This document shows, piece after piece, positions 33,726 through 47,037 of a stretch of DNA of 64,000 nucleotides. Below the pieces are notes generated by a model. It made no database searches. It was not told the DNA's origin and worked only from the letters and a program-made list of their open reading frames with translations. The position numbers and the translations under genes were made by a program. The DNA comes from Cyathus striatus (Eukaryota; Basidiomycota; Agaricomycetes; Agaricales; Nidulariaceae): the NCBI GenBank assembly GCA_025738555.1, contig JAOVFP010000004.1, positions 1,736,001 through 1,800,000 on the forward strand, given 5' to 3'. Within the stretch, counting starts at the first letter, position 1, and each line of letters opens with the position of its first letter.

Positions 33726-34714
33726 AAGTGGGGAATGATACCAGAGAACCAAGGCTTTGATTGGAGTGCATGTACTGACCATGTAATCAATGGTATGATT
33801 TGTGTACAAGGAATGATGTTCCTTGTTCCTAGCATTGTGACAAGGGAGGCTCACTCAGTAGGCATATCAATGTGAAGCCTGAGTTATGTTTCACTGGTGT
33901 ACTTCCTGGAATATACAATATCCTATTTCAAAACTTGCTTTTGTATCTACCTCGACAAATACCAGCAAGGGCTTGACTCATCATATGATCTCTCCTTGTC
34001 CAACTCAAAGTACCAGTCCCTTAATGTGATAAATGAAAGTTGCACTGTGTACATGTATAATATAACTGGCTCTACTAAGGCTTTTGTGCATAGAAAACAA
34101 ACCATCTAACAAATGTACCCAGAGTTTCATCAAGCACATCATGAAACATCATCATCAAACCATCAAACTTGCTCTCCAAGTTTACCAAGCCAAATCCACC
34201 AGCATCTAAAATTGGAGACTTCAGAGCAGTATAGAATTATCTTGAACTCCTTCTCCTTGCTTGCCTGCCCACTTTCCCATTGGTGCCTGCTGTTCTTCCA
34301 TTTCAATATTGATGAACTCAGTTTCTTTTAGGAGTCTTGGCATGTGCTGCCATATATTGATGAAAATGTCTTTTGAGGCATACAGAGCATTGATCATTTG
34401 CAAGACATGTTTCACCACCTTGCCACTAGCATGTCAGGGACCTGGTTCAGAGAGCTGTACCCAACTCTCAGGTACTAACATTTTGTAGAGCTGTTGTAGC
34501 TTGAATGCCCACTGTTCTTTCTTTAAGACTCCAACCAGTAATCTCTGGTGAATGAATTTGTATGTTTTTTTCCATTCATTGGGAGGGGCAAGAGTTGAGT
34601 GGACACTAAAGTTGAGATTTTGAGGTATGTCCTGAGGGAAATGTCAATCTTCAATATTGATACCCTGAAGAATAACATCAGAGGAAATGTTTTCTGCAAG
34701 CTGTAGAAGCCATA

Positions 34715-37183
34715 CAGTTATCAACCATTAAATGTGACACCCCACCCAACATGACAAACCCAACTGATTGACCTCTCCTCACCTCAAATCTATGGCTATC
34801 TCTACAATTATTTTTGTATTTTGAGGCCTAGTATCCCAGGAATGAGTTCAAACAATATTTTTACAGATATTAAGAGGTTAGAGATGTTTACAATGGGGTG
34901 ATAGTAACTAGATTATGTAATAATAACTACTTACTCCTAAAACAACATAACAGGGTGGCAAGTTTGGAGGGAATTTCACAGAAGATTGGTTTTAAGGATG
35001 CTTCCAGGCAAAAGGGGGTAGAAGAGGGATGTATAGGAAGGTGGGAGAATAACTAAGTAGTGTTTATGTAATATCTCTGGCTATGTATGAGGTAATGTGT
35101 GATTCTCTATGAGTTTGTGGTTTCTTCTTACTAGACTAAAATCAAATCACTTAATCAATAATCTTGGAAAGTTCACTTTAATTCACTACACTATGTCAAG
35201 GTACTTTATAATGGAAGCTGTGCAGGGGATAGCTTCCGTCTACATGGCAAAACTCATCTACTTTATATACTGCTGGAAATATGGTGGCTGATGGTACTGC
35301 ATAGCTGCTAGATAGGTACATTCAGGGTATTAGGGAGGGTAAACTATGTCACTGACAAGGGAAAGCCATTTGCTCACAGAGTGTGCTAGACAAGGGGTTG
35401 CACATCTGTCATAGGGAGTTGTGCATCAGGTGTTATGTCACTGTGCACATTCCTTCAGTTGGGACAGGATTGGCTATATGTGGATGTGCTAAGAATAGTG
35501 CAAAGATCTATCAGGGTTCAGGACTTATTACTTTAATTAAACATACATTGCTTTGCCAGTTACTCTGAGAGAAGTTGATTGGTTGGCTTGGGGTTCTGGG
35601 GTTTGCCAAGGTGTCTAGTGAGGTGCCTGTTACATACTGTACCACTCAGAGTAATAGGAAGGTGCTGGGTTAGCATGGAGGGAGCTAGTTGCAGTATTAC
35701 ATAAGCTTGAGGTCGGAAGCGGAGAACTCAAAAAGTGTGGAGGTGAACCTTGGCTTCAGCTTATGTACCCCTTGTGATTCTCGGTGGTTTGTATTTCAAG
35801 GTCAAAGTAGGAACAAGCTCAAGGTAAGAGCAAGGTCGAGTGTGGAACACAGAAAAGGTCAGAACAGAGGAAGGTTGGAATAGGGACCCAGAACTAAGGA
35901 TGAAACCTTAGAGACAAGAGGATGGAGTAAAGTGGTATATTTGTAATTGTAGTCAATATGAAAACTGATGTTACTTTACAAAAACTAAGTCTTAAATACT
36001 AAGTAAAGTATGGAGTAGTTTACTTTGAGCAAAGTATAAGGGTATAGTTAGGGATAGGTAAATGTGGAGTCAGCCACCATAGAGGAGTAGTGGCTGAAGA
36101 ATGGAAGGAAAGGCTACATATGATATAGTGAAATGGATAGGAGTTGAAATAGAGGAGTAATACAAAGTAATGACATAGTGAATGAGCACAAGTGAGTAAT
36201 TGATAAATCATGACAATGTATCTGACAATTGGCCAGAAATGCGGCCAATGTGGAAGTGCAGGAAGTGCAGGAATGTCAGGATAGTGCAGAATAGTGGATT
36301 CCGGACACAGATGTAACAGTGCCTCATCATCACTTGCTTCTCTTGGATAGTGATTGTGTTCGATCATGTGACCTTTGCACATCACTAGACACATTCTGGC
36401 TGTTATCCATTTAGTCACTGAGTTTGGCACTGCTGCTTTACTGTCCCTTCTGCACATAGTACTACCTTAGGCTTTGCAATATTCACACTCTTGGTAAGTG
36501 TACTTCTTAGTACTTTTAACTGGTAGCTCGGGTCTCACTCCAATTCTGTAACTAACCCACATTTGTTACCATTTGGTGAGTACTATTTACATGTGTAGAA
36601 AAGCTAAAATCCATGACTATAGGTAGTGTACACCTGTCAGGCATCTCATTATATATTGAAATAGATATATGATGCATAAATTAAGTTGGAGAGTTACCCC
36701 AAACATGAGATTTCCAAAAAATACATGACATAGATTACTCAATAAAAGTACTTGATTTAACTGTTTTATAAAATAGGCAGCTATTATTTAATGTAATAAA
36801 CCTCTATAAATGTTTTTATAGTAAAGTACATCTTTGTTCTCTGATATATCACTAGAAATCTGAAGTGCTCAGTGTTGCAAGACAAGAAGGTTTTGTTTAT
36901 ATTAATGATCTGGACTTCAGCAATCTTTAATTTTGAAGTGTTCTGTAATAAACTGTATGGCCATCAGTGGCTGTCATGCCACATGGTTTTGCTCAAAATC
37001 CAGTCCCCTCAACTATTTTGCAAATGTTTGTTCCCTACTAAAATACAGTCCAATAAAAATTATACAGAATGATTCTATAAGATTATATCTATCCATATGT
37101 ACAATTTTTATAGTAGAATATGTACTAAATGATGTGGAATCACACCTTCAAGTTTTGTTGTCACATTGAATGGTTGATGACTG
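34715..37183. mobile_element. TA-target DNA transposon (Tc1/mariner-like) with nested solo LTR
   Basis: The inverted ends CAGTTATCAACCATT and CAGTCATCAACCATT match at 23 of about 25 positions (continuing AATGTGACA). TA flanks both ends, and copy 1 has the empty site CCATATTCC. Net length without the solo LTR is about 1.77 kb. No transposase domain could be recognised in the CpG-poor interior. Confidence 0.8.
35628..36318. mobile_element. Solo LTR, 691 bp, TSD GTGCC
   Basis: TGTTACATACTG...GATGTAACA with GTGCC at 35623-35627 and 36319-36323. Carries the TTGGCTTCAGCTTATG block. Moderately CpG-depleted. Confidence 0.92.
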
Positions 37184-37560
37184 TATTCCTAAATAAAGAT
37201 CTTTCAAAATGATCAAATATCACATAGATCCCTATGTACCTGTTCCAGCACCACAGTCAAGTATTTTGTCTCTGTTCTCAAAAGTTACAGGGGCTAAAAT
37301 AAGTTTTCCATTGAAGGCCTCTCAGTATAGATTATGCTGCAGTTCCAACCTGTGATAGTAAGGGTCAGAATTTGAGCAATTAAATATAAGTGGAGGTCAC
37401 CTCTGTTTCTCCTTAATGTCGGAAGGCAAGATATATGTAGCACCTGGATATGATGTGTGTGAGCACCTTGTACTATGCTCAATTGCACTTTTGTTCTGCT
37501 GAGGACTGTCTGTCAAAGCATTGAATGTGTTCTCTATAGTAGATGCGAATGGCTAATGAT

Positions 37561-39027
37561 GAAGCAAAAGGATAGGTGCTCATATCCTTAGTACTTAAGT
37601 TGGATGCAACTTTCTCACCATAAGGCATCAGAAAGTGTGTGTATTGATATGTAGAAATATATTCCTCATTGATATTGGCATGGAATGTTTCTGTGTGGTG
37701 GGAGAGAAAAACAATAAATTCTATATCACTGGGCCATGCATGCTGTAATTCAAATAGGATCATGTTGCAGAGTAAATCTTGATTTAGGTAGAAATAACTG
37801 ACATGAAGTTTCCAAGAGGTGATACATAATGTATTTTAGTTTGATAGTACTAGAGTCCTGGCATGGAAAGGTATCTACTCAGCAGTTATCAACTGCCAAT
37901 GGATCTATGGGATACATCTATTTGTAGTCACTTTAAAATTAAAAAGACTTGGGCTATATCTTCAATTCTGGGCTATCATAGATGTGGCCTCCATCTTGGG
38001 AGAGAACCTTCCACCTTCAATCAACTTGCTTCATAGCTATTCCAGGGAGGGATTCCTAGCATTATAACACAATGAAATCAATTGCAATGTAACTAGTTTT
38101 TGCTGACTTCAAGCCAACTTCAAATTGACACCTTAATGTAGTACTTATTTATATACTATGATCTGAACCTTGTCTGAACCCCCCTAAAAGAAGTGATGCC
38201 AGTGCAACAGTGAGCTTTGAATTGTGCTCTGAATCGATGCTTCAACTTGGTGCCTCTCAATGATATTTGACCTGTGCAGATGAATGTCTGGCTTAAGTCT
38301 GACTAGTCATCTACATTCTAGTATTGTAACCCAAGTTCTCAGTTTCCCCAGGACTCAGATGATTGATTTTTGGGCACTCTCCCTGTCCTATTTTAAGTTT
38401 AATGCTACAGCTCTACAAGTTTGATGGTTATTATTAAAGCTGTGTCAGAAATGTATGAGAGGCTGTTAACTTTCTCATGATCTGTAAGAATTATTTTACT
38501 CTATCTGTACCCTTTCTACCCTATGTCTCATCACTGTATGCACTTATGGGATGTGCATTGCATGAAACAGCTAGAATTATGGGGATGATGGAAGGGACTC
38601 AAGGTCACTGGTAATAAGTATGCTATAACATTGCACTGTACAGTTGTGGTTAAAAGTTATTCTTAACAATGGCCCTCTTCAGACTTATCAGTTGATGCTG
38701 TTATGGATATGTTCTTTGAAATCTTTCTTATGAAATTTAGTTGATATGGATCATGCCACAGCCTGAAACATGGGTTATCATTGGAAAATGCAGTGTGATA
38801 TCCATCATATAATTTATGCTTGATGTATATGAATAGTTCCACCATATCCTATATAACTCAAAGTAGCTTTCAGATGATCAAAACCCTAACTCTGTTTCTG
38901 TATCCTCACCTAGATTTGCTACACACAGACCATAGAGCACATTCATAAGATGGACACTTTCTCAGACAAGCTGTGAGCATGCTTCCTATTCCTAATATGA
39001 TATCCATGCACAAACATTGTCTTTTTT
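37561..39027. other. Unassigned AT-rich DNA
   Basis: No recognisable gene or repeat border. The short minus frame at 38663-38845 has no known domain. Confidence 0.5.
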
Positions 39028-41131
39028 AAGGGTGAACACTCAGAGATTGCTTGAGGAAGTGAATGATAAGATTTATAAGGTGGTAGATGATGGTTATGAT
39101 AAAACAATGTAAGTCAATATTCCCTGATCTTTGTAAATTATAATTTAAAATATTGTGTAGGATATATGAAAGTCTAGTTGGTATTGAACACATAATGAAA
39201 GGAGATGATTTGGATGCAGATGAAAATAGTAAAGGCAAGAATTATTGTTTCAAGCACAAACATTTAAATGAATTTACAACACCTTCACAGATGAACTAAA
39301 AAATCAAATATACAAAGTGTGGATCTCATTGGCTCAGTTAAGCTATGATCTATTTGAATGGACACATGAAATTAATCCAGACCATATTGATTTTTGATCA
39401 CTATATGGGATAGAATTATACACAAGGTTCCACAAGCTTTGTTGATAAAAGGCATACAAGGATACACAAAAACATTAATCAGAAAATATAAGCTCCAGGG
39501 ATGTTTGTCAGATCTCAATAAAGCAATAGATCTACTGGAATATGCAAACTCACAGTTGAGCCCACAATTTGTTGAAGAAATGACAAGCATACTTGGTCAG
39601 CTAGGAGATGCACTTACAATAAAATTTAATAATCAAGGGAATATGAGATATCTTGAACAAGCCATAGACATTTTAAAGAAAGCTCAGAGTATTGTACCAG
39701 ATGACCATTCCAATAGGCTTTGGATAGTCACCAAGATAAGAATTGCATTAAAGACAAGGTTTAATAATATGGAACATATGAAAGATCTGGAACAGGCTAT
39801 AGAATGTTGTAAAATGGTGATAGAGTGTGCCCAAGAAGATCAACTTGTCCTTTCAGAATCATTAGCTACCCTTGGAAATGCATTGCATATTAGATATATA
39901 TCAAGGAAATGAGGCTGATCTTCAACAAGCAGTACAGTACATTAGGAGAGCTATTGGGATAACACCAAGAGGTCATTTGGATATGCCACAATTTTTGAAT
40001 GATCTTGGAAATGTATTTGTGACAAGTTCCTTCTACCACCATAGCAATGTTTATCTGCCTAGAAACTGGGGATATCTTGAAAATGCTATACAATTCATGA
40101 AGACAGCAATTGAGCTCACACCAACAGGTCATTCTGAGCTGCCACAGTGATTAACTGATCTTGGAAATGCATTGTGGACAAGGTTTGATAATAAAGGAAA
40201 TAGGGATGACATTGATGAGGCAATAATTTTAAATGCAAAAGCAGTTAAGCTCACAACTGATGAAAATCCTGAGAAGCCAGGAAGATTGAATAAATTTGGA
40301 AAAGTGCTCCAGTCAAGATTTGGTCTTGCAGGAAATATGGAAGATCTTAAAGAGGCACTGTGTTGCCATAATAGAGCTGGTACACTTGCTCCTGAGGGCC
40401 ATCCAATTATACCTCTAATTTTAAATGATCTAGGGATATCATTGAGAATACATTTTGAACATACAGGAAATACAACAGACCTTGTAAAGGGTACATATTG
40501 TCAGACAAGAGCAGCAAAGCTCACACCAGAAGGTCATCTTGATATGCAAGGAAGAATGATAAACTATGCATATTCATTAGAGAAAATGTACCATTTTACA
40601 ACAAATAAAGGATATCTTGTACAAGCCATTCAAATAAGATGGAAAGCTATCAAAATAACAACACTAGAACACCCTGATATGCCTGGTATATTAATTAGTC
40701 TTGCAAACTCATTAAAAGTATGCTATGGGAAACAAGCACATCAGTCAACAATTTCAGATGATTCAGACACTCATGTTTCAGCAGACATTCTTTCTGTCCA
40801 CCACAGTGAAAAGCTGCAAGATATAAGTTCTGACTTGAATCTTTACACAAATGTTATTAAAAACCCTACATGTTCATCATATTATTGCATACAGGCTGCT
40901 CAGCTTTGGGAGCTTCATTATCTTCAAGTTCCAAATTCTGATGATATTATGCATGCTTATTCCCTTATGTTCACATTACTACCAGAAATTATATCAATTG
41001 GTTATACAGTTGCTCATTGCTATGATCACTTAAAATCAATACAGACATTCTCAATGTATGCTGTTTCTATAGCAATAATGCATAGGCAATTTGAAAAGCT
41101 GTAGCATGGTCAGAGCAAGGTTGTGCAGTTG

Positions 41132-41823
41132 TGTCACATCCCATTCCAATCACTAAGGATTGAACCATGAAGCAAGGTCTAACAATGAGAGAGCATGTAA
41201 GTAACAGCTCAGGGATAATGAATGAAGTATGGGAGTAATGTAATGTTGGCTTCAACTTGTATGTTGCACCCCTTGAACTTCTCATTCCATATTTAGAACA
41301 GGGTGGAGTTGATGATGATATCTCAGAGTTGGGACAAGTCCCAAGTGAAGGAAAGGTGTTAACATAGTTGATTCGAAACTGTAGTCTACCTACAATGTGA
41401 AGTAGTTTACATAGTAGTTACTTTGTCCTGGATGTGGAGAGAGTTAGTGTCTATGGGTTTGTGGCATACTGGGGGATAACTCCAGAGAATGTAGACTACA
41501 GTAGACTAGTTCCACACCCCTAGATTACAGTCAATGTATAATGCCAAAGGTCATGGTAAGAATAAAGAACAGGGTAAGATAATGAAGAACAGGGTAAAAC
41601 TAATGGGGACAGGAGTAATGGAATGAACTAGAAGAAATGGAAAGGCATAGAATGAATATCAATAATAAAGGGAAGGGACAAGTAAACAGTTACAAGTAAA
41701 CATTAGGTAAGTAAGAGTTTGATATATAACAAACATATACAGTCCAGAGGAAACATACAATCCTTGGATGAAAACATAACAATGACTATTGTTGGTCCTA
41801 GGGGCTTTGTCACAGATATAACA
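41132..41823. mobile_element. Solo LTR, 692 bp, TSD AGTTG
   Basis: TGTCACATCCC...GATATAACA flanked by AGTTG at 41127-41131 and 41824-41828, inside the TPR-CHAT coding sequence. Removing it with one TSD restores the reading frame. Confidence 0.93.
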
Positions 41824-41990
41824 AGTTGTTTGGAAGCAAATCCATCAGCTTCCAATTTGTAATTTTGATCCTGATCTCTTTGTTTTATCTCAGCTTGAAA
41901 TTGGAATATCAAGAGTTGAATCTTGTGATACACTTGAGGATACTGGAACATTTCTTCACTTGGAAGAGGAAGCAAAGCAGCATCAAGCAT

Positions 41991-43097
41991 TGTCATGAAA
42001 GTCAAAAACATCTTGTAAGGCCTTGAGCCTTTACCTTCATTGTAGTGCCTTGTGAAATCATTGTATGACACCAGCCAACTTACTATAATAACATTAAAAG
42101 GTATTGTAATGTACAGGGTATCATGTAAGGACTCTTGGGATAGCATGGCTCTACACAATGAAATATAAGATATCCTGAAGATTAACCTTAAATTTCAAGA
42201 TGACCATAATATTACCAGTGGCTTGTATAATGGCTTATAGTCTGCTCATAAAATAAATTTGAAAAAGAGTGCACTGGATAGCTCTATTATCTGTAGACTT
42301 GTTCAGATTCCTTCTCCACAGAAGGAATGCAAATTTATTGCATGGAAGTAGCAAGTATAAAATACCATGTTACTTCTTTGAATAATGAATTTACTAAGGT
42401 TTGTGACAGGACTAAGAACTACACAAGAGCTGGACCTGCTTACCCTAATACTCTAGATGAGTTCAAGATGTGCCCAGGTTAGAAGATTTAAATCTAACGC
42501 TGGTTCCAGAACATGTGCCAAGACCATGCAAGATCCGAAGCAGGCTGACTAAAACATTGATGTCGAATGTATAAAAGACCAGTTGCTCTCATAGTAGTAT
42601 CCCATCAATATTTGAATTGTATTGGTAAGTAGTTAGGATAAGGTAAGTTGAAGAGAAGGTAAGCTTTAGTCTGGTATATTCTTCACATTGCATGCTTGAT
42701 TATATACTGGTGTGAGTAATAGCTTAGATTACTGTTGTAACTTGTAGTAGAGCACTTGTATGTCTGTTAATATATGAATGCTTCGAAAAACAGCATTGAT
42801 AGGTTAATCTCATGTGAGTAAATTGTTAAAATTAGATGAAGAATTCATTATTTTTGGAGCAGTCTTAAGTTAACTTACAAGAAATCAAATGGCATGAATT
42901 TATTGTAATACTCTATAGTATGTCTTTAAATTGCTTATGATAATCAAGCTGGCTTCAATGAGCTGTAAGGGATACAGCCATGTCTTGTAAGAGCCTTAAG
43001 GTTTTGTGTTCAATTTAATGCCCTTTAATACTACTGATGCCTTAAGGCATTCCAATGTGTTGTAATGTGTTGTGTGGCAAACTAAGTTTTCATGACA
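41991..43097. mobile_element. 1107-bp element with TGTCATGAAA inverted ends
   Basis: Begins TGTCATGAAA and ends with its reverse complement (TTTTCATGACA). AT flanks both sides. Removing it joins the TPR-CHAT codons H-Q-A-F-A-K-K-W-E in frame. A minus-strand frame across its left border (42158-41703) shows no recognised domain. Confidence 0.65.
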
Positions 43098-43894
43098 ATT
43101 TGCTAAGAAGTGGGAATCTCTTTTACTTCAAGCTAGATTGTATCCTGGATTTGAAAGATTTTTAATGCAAACTGAGTATAAAGAGATGATGAATGGAATT
43201 CCAGTATTTGGAAAGATTGTAATAATCAATGTTGGGATAAATGTCTCTGATGCTTTAGTACTAGACTACAATACAAGTACTACAACTCATGTATCACTTC
43301 AAGAATTTCCACAAGCACTTATGAATAAGTTGGTGCAGGAACTATATTCTGGCATGGAAGAAATGAGTTACAGAACCAGGACAAGACATGTTCGAGCTGG
43401 AAGACTTGCAAAATTACAAAATGAATGGAGTATAACAAAAATTTTAAAGATTCTGTGGGTCAATGTTGTGAAGCCCATATTTGAACATATAGGAATCCTG
43501 GTAGGTAAAATGCAACTATTAGTTACCTTGATTTAACTAATCATCTTCAGTATAACTATGTACCTGATGTACTTAATAAATAAATAAATAGGGCCAGCAA
43601 GTGGCAGAGCCCACTACCTACCAAGTTTTATCTAAAAATTGTTTGACTATACATAATAATAAGGTGCAGCATGTAAAGTAAAAGTCAACTCAGAACCCAG
43701 GGGGAAAGGGTTCTTATAAGCTGTTAACTTTGAAATTTTAATTTGTTACCAACAAAAAGTAAACTACTAGTACCAGTCAAGAGTTCAAATAAATTATCAA
43801 AAAATGTATATAGCAGAAAGGGTATTTATTTAATTAGCGATTACATGTCTGATTTAGTAATTCTAAAGTGTGTGTAAATCCACAATTTGAAGTT

Positions 43895-44500
43895 GATATA
43901 GAGATGTTTGGATCTATTGGTAAGGAAGAACACATAGTGGACCATATTGTTATAATGTATAGCCATGTTCTGAAAGTAAATTTAAGACCAGTGAGTTTGT
44001 GGTAAAAGCAAATAGAAAAATTTAGTGATACTTAGAGTTCACAGTAAGAAGTAAATATGTATGAATACAATTATGTGTGGAAGTGATAGGTATATTGTGC
44101 AGGCATAGAGAAGTTTGGATCTATTGCTAAGCAATAACACATAGTGGACCATGTTACTATAATGTATAGCCATATTCTGAAGGTAAATTTAAGACCAGTG
44201 TGTTCATGGTAAAAGCAAAATAGAACAATTTAGTAACACATAGAGATCATAGTAAGAGGTAAATATGTACAAACACAATTTGCACACAAGCATTCAGGTA
44301 TATTGTGCAGGCATTGAGATGTTTGGATCTATTGCTAAATAAGAACACATAATAAACTATGTTAGTATAATGTATAACCTTGTTCTGATGGTAAAATTGT
44401 GACCAGTGTGTTCTTGGTGAAAGTGGTGGAGTAACACATCCTGTATAGTAAGAGTAATGTAAACATGTAGAAACACAGTTATTTGCAGAAGTGAACAAGG
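43895..44500. repeat. Tandem repeat, about 207-bp unit, three copies
   Basis: Units begin near 43902, 44107 and 44316 with GTTTGGATCTATTG, followed by AACACATAGTGGACCAT and TGTATAGCCATGTTCTGA. Copies are diverged by about 10-15 percent by eye. No coding potential. Confidence 0.85.
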
Positions 44501-46414
44501 AGTTCACAGAAAAGGATTTATAGTTATTTCATTTTAGACAGAAATATAATAAAAATATGAAGTAGGAACATATCAATTATTTGCTACATGAAAATTTGTA
44601 GAGACTTCATTTGGAGTTGAAAAACCTGATATATATATATGTCAATTATTTACTATAAACATTAAAGGAAGATATTTTCAAACCTTTTTGTTACCAGGAA
44701 GTATATATATGATTAAAGAGGATTGAATTACTACAAGAGTTCTGGGTAGCAATATAGATAAAACTTGGGAAGGATGAATTTGAATGTTGTTTTAATCATA
44801 ATAAGGTGGACCAGCTTGTTCTTGTAAAGCTGGATGTTGTCAGGATGGAAGTCAATCTGAACATCCACCCAGTGAGAAAACTGCTGGTGTACTCCCACTT
44901 TTGTAGTAAAATCTGAATGACAAAGATTGGAAAATGTCATGAAATGATGTGACAGAAAGTTAAATTTGGCCATTTCTCACCATGGGTGGCAATTGTTCTA
45001 GACAACAACCCATTCAATTCTGTAACTCAGAAAACCCTCAGTGTATTGCATGAAGATTGTTGTGGGAGTTGACAAGGAAGAAGGTGGTAAAGCAGTGATT
45101 CAAGATGAGGGAAAGACCAAATGGTAGAATTGAAAGAGGAATGAATGATAGTGGATAGACAATGTAGGAGTGGGGATACTGATGAAGAACATTACAGGAA
45201 GATAATAGAAAAGAGCAGGAAAGAAAGGGAATTTATTAAATAGTCACCAGAGCAATTCAAATTTTTTAAATAGAAATAGTGATTGGTGTCACACAGACAA
45301 GATAACTCAAATGTGTAATACAAATGGGCATGTTCACACTGGTCACAGCCTCACAGGGCAAAGGGTTTTAGGGTGTCAGCCAATCAAAATGCCTGAAAGT
45401 GAGATCCCAACTCCGATTTCTGAAATTTCCTTATAAGGGAATTCAAACCACCCTATAACCCAACTACCTTAAAAGGTAGTGGGAATGTATATAGCAGGGT
45501 GCATGGGAAGTAAAATGGGAGGAACTGCATGGGCTCACAGTTTTGATGTACTGAATTAAACTGAAGCTGAATTTGATTGAAGCCTGCACCATTTATAATT
45601 GAATCATTGAAGTCCTGTTGCATTCTAAAAATAGATATACCTTGTTCTAAATTTAGTTTGCCTTTGAAAAGAATTGAGATCTGTGTGCCCCTTTGCTGCA
45701 TGGGAGCTGAGAATATGGGTGTACTGGAATTAGTGGGTGACTTTCCAGTGTCTGGAATGGCTTCCAGAATCACATCTCATTTCAGACATGATATGCTGAG
45801 ATGCCACTACCTAGGTATGCAAGTAAGCAAAGATTTCACATTCAGCTAGACAAAATTACCCACTTTCAAACCTTCATCTAGATGAGGCCTTATTACCCCC
45901 CCTCCAGTGTCAGACAGGCCTTTCAGAGCCTTTTGGACTCCTGATATATAGCACATATCTTTGCTATAGACAGCCACTCTCAACTGCTTCAAGTCTCAAA
46001 ATCTCAAGCTTTCATGCTCATGAATTGACTGCAGGCTCCTAAAACCATCCCCTCACCTCACTCAATTGGCCTATATGTGATTAGGTAAGAGATTGGGACA
46101 AAAAATAAACACATCTAAGAGGCCAAACTTGTAAGGGAGGGGCTGGCATATTTCATCTTGGGGTTCTCAGTGATGTGACAGAACCTTGCTCATGGGTTGC
46201 AAAAAATGGTGTTGCTTACAGAAATCATTAACTTCACATGCAATATATTGTACTCCTGCCATATTATATAAGCTTATATATCAGTCCTACACTGCTTTAG
46301 GATTTTAAAATGTTATGGTTGTTCATTGATATTGAACATTGATATTGAGCATTGAAACATTCAAGGGATGACATTGGGACTTAAATAAATGCAGCTTCAA
46401 ACTATAAAGCTTGT
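44501..46414. other. Unassigned AT-rich DNA
   Basis: Nothing recognised with confidence. The minus frame at 44731-44973 (80 codons) and the overlapping frames at 45453-45849 have no known domain. Confidence 0.5.
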
Positions 46415-47037
46415 TGTCATAGCTGTGTTTCTTCTGACCTTTTCCCTGACCTTTGTTCTGCACTATCTGACCTCTTCAACTTGTATAGATTCCCTTCATC
46501 CATTCCTCCTTCCACTCTTCTGACCAAGCTCCTATGTTACCTTACTCATCCAGTTTGTTATCTGTTATCCACTATGCCAACTCCATCATACCCTGGGTAT
46601 ACCTTGTCCTCAGCATTCAATCCAATATCCTTAGTCTGTCCTTGGTACATATTGTATTCAGATACTGCTCCACCTTCTGCCACCATCTTATTATCATTAT
46701 CAACTAGTGTACCACTATCCCATTCACTCACTGGTCATTAGTAAAGTCATATAGTATTTAAGTAGCACATCTTTGTACTAAGACTACTCAGTTCAAATAT
46801 TGACTAAGTTATGGTCTTCCCTACTTTTCCTAAGTTTTACTCACCCCCAACTTAATTGTTACTTCCCAAGTGATAACTCTGCATTCCTGCACTCCTGTCC
46901 CACACTCCCACACTTCAAAATACCTGGACCTTGAGAATGTCAAGAGGTGCAGCACATAAGCTGAAGCTGACAGTCCTTCCTATCCCACACTTCCCTACCT
47001 CTAGCCTTCTGACCTTACTTGAAATACCAGTTTGACA
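46415..47037. mobile_element. Solo LTR, 623 bp, TSD CTTGT
   Basis: TGTCATAGCTG...CAGTTTGACA with CTTGT at 46410-46414 and 47038-47042. It is the same family as 21125-21791 in reverse orientation, including the shared GCAGCACATAAGCTGAAGC block. Confidence 0.92.

Larger units (their letters stand above)
34075..37537 (-). pseudogene. Methyltransferase copy 3, split by a DNA transposon
   Basis: All three exons and both intron positions are recognisable. Exon 1 is at 37537-37400, ending near the splice site. Exon 3 is cut by the insertion 34715-37183 and continues to 34075. The start codon is ATA (37535-37537), there is a small deletion near 34235, and many CpG-type substitutions occur, such as GGCTCGCTCGG to GGCTCACTCAG in the flank. 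Three independent lesions make it non-functional. Confidence 0.85.
33726..37560. repeat. Segmental duplication, copy 3 (CpG-depleted, interrupted)
   Basis: Matches copy 1 from its 3' flank through and past the start codon, with the insertion 34715-37183 removed. CpG dinucleotides of copies 1 and 2 are mostly TpG or CpA here. Confidence 0.88.
39028..43540 (+). pseudogene. TPR-CHAT family gene, broken by two insertions
   Basis: TPR-CHAT proteins pair tetratricopeptide repeats with a caspase-like CHAT domain and are greatly expanded in agaricomycetes. From 39394 the frame carries fungal-type TPR units with the recurring pattern LGNAL.(T/I)RF...G....L.QAI (39640, 39890, 40170, 40310 and on). After the repeats it continues as YYCIQAAQLWELHY (about 40885), then KAVAWSEQGCAVVWKQIHQL, which is interrupted inside VV by a solo LTR (41132-41823). 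It then runs to LEEEAKQHQA, is cut by a 1.1-kb element (41991-43097), and resumes as FAKKWESLLLQARLYPGFERF through the start of the CHAT region (43138-43540). A frame slip near 39895, an in-frame TGA at 40148 and CpG loss are also present. The catalytic His/Cys part is absent. Two possible upstream exons (39028-39107, 39168-39275) are joined by a GT-AG intron. Confidence 0.75.

Noticed and set aside
41703..42158. Minus-strand 151-codon frame as a separate gene
   Set aside because: It crosses the TSD-defined borders of both the solo LTR and the 1.1-kb element, so it cannot be an ancestral gene.
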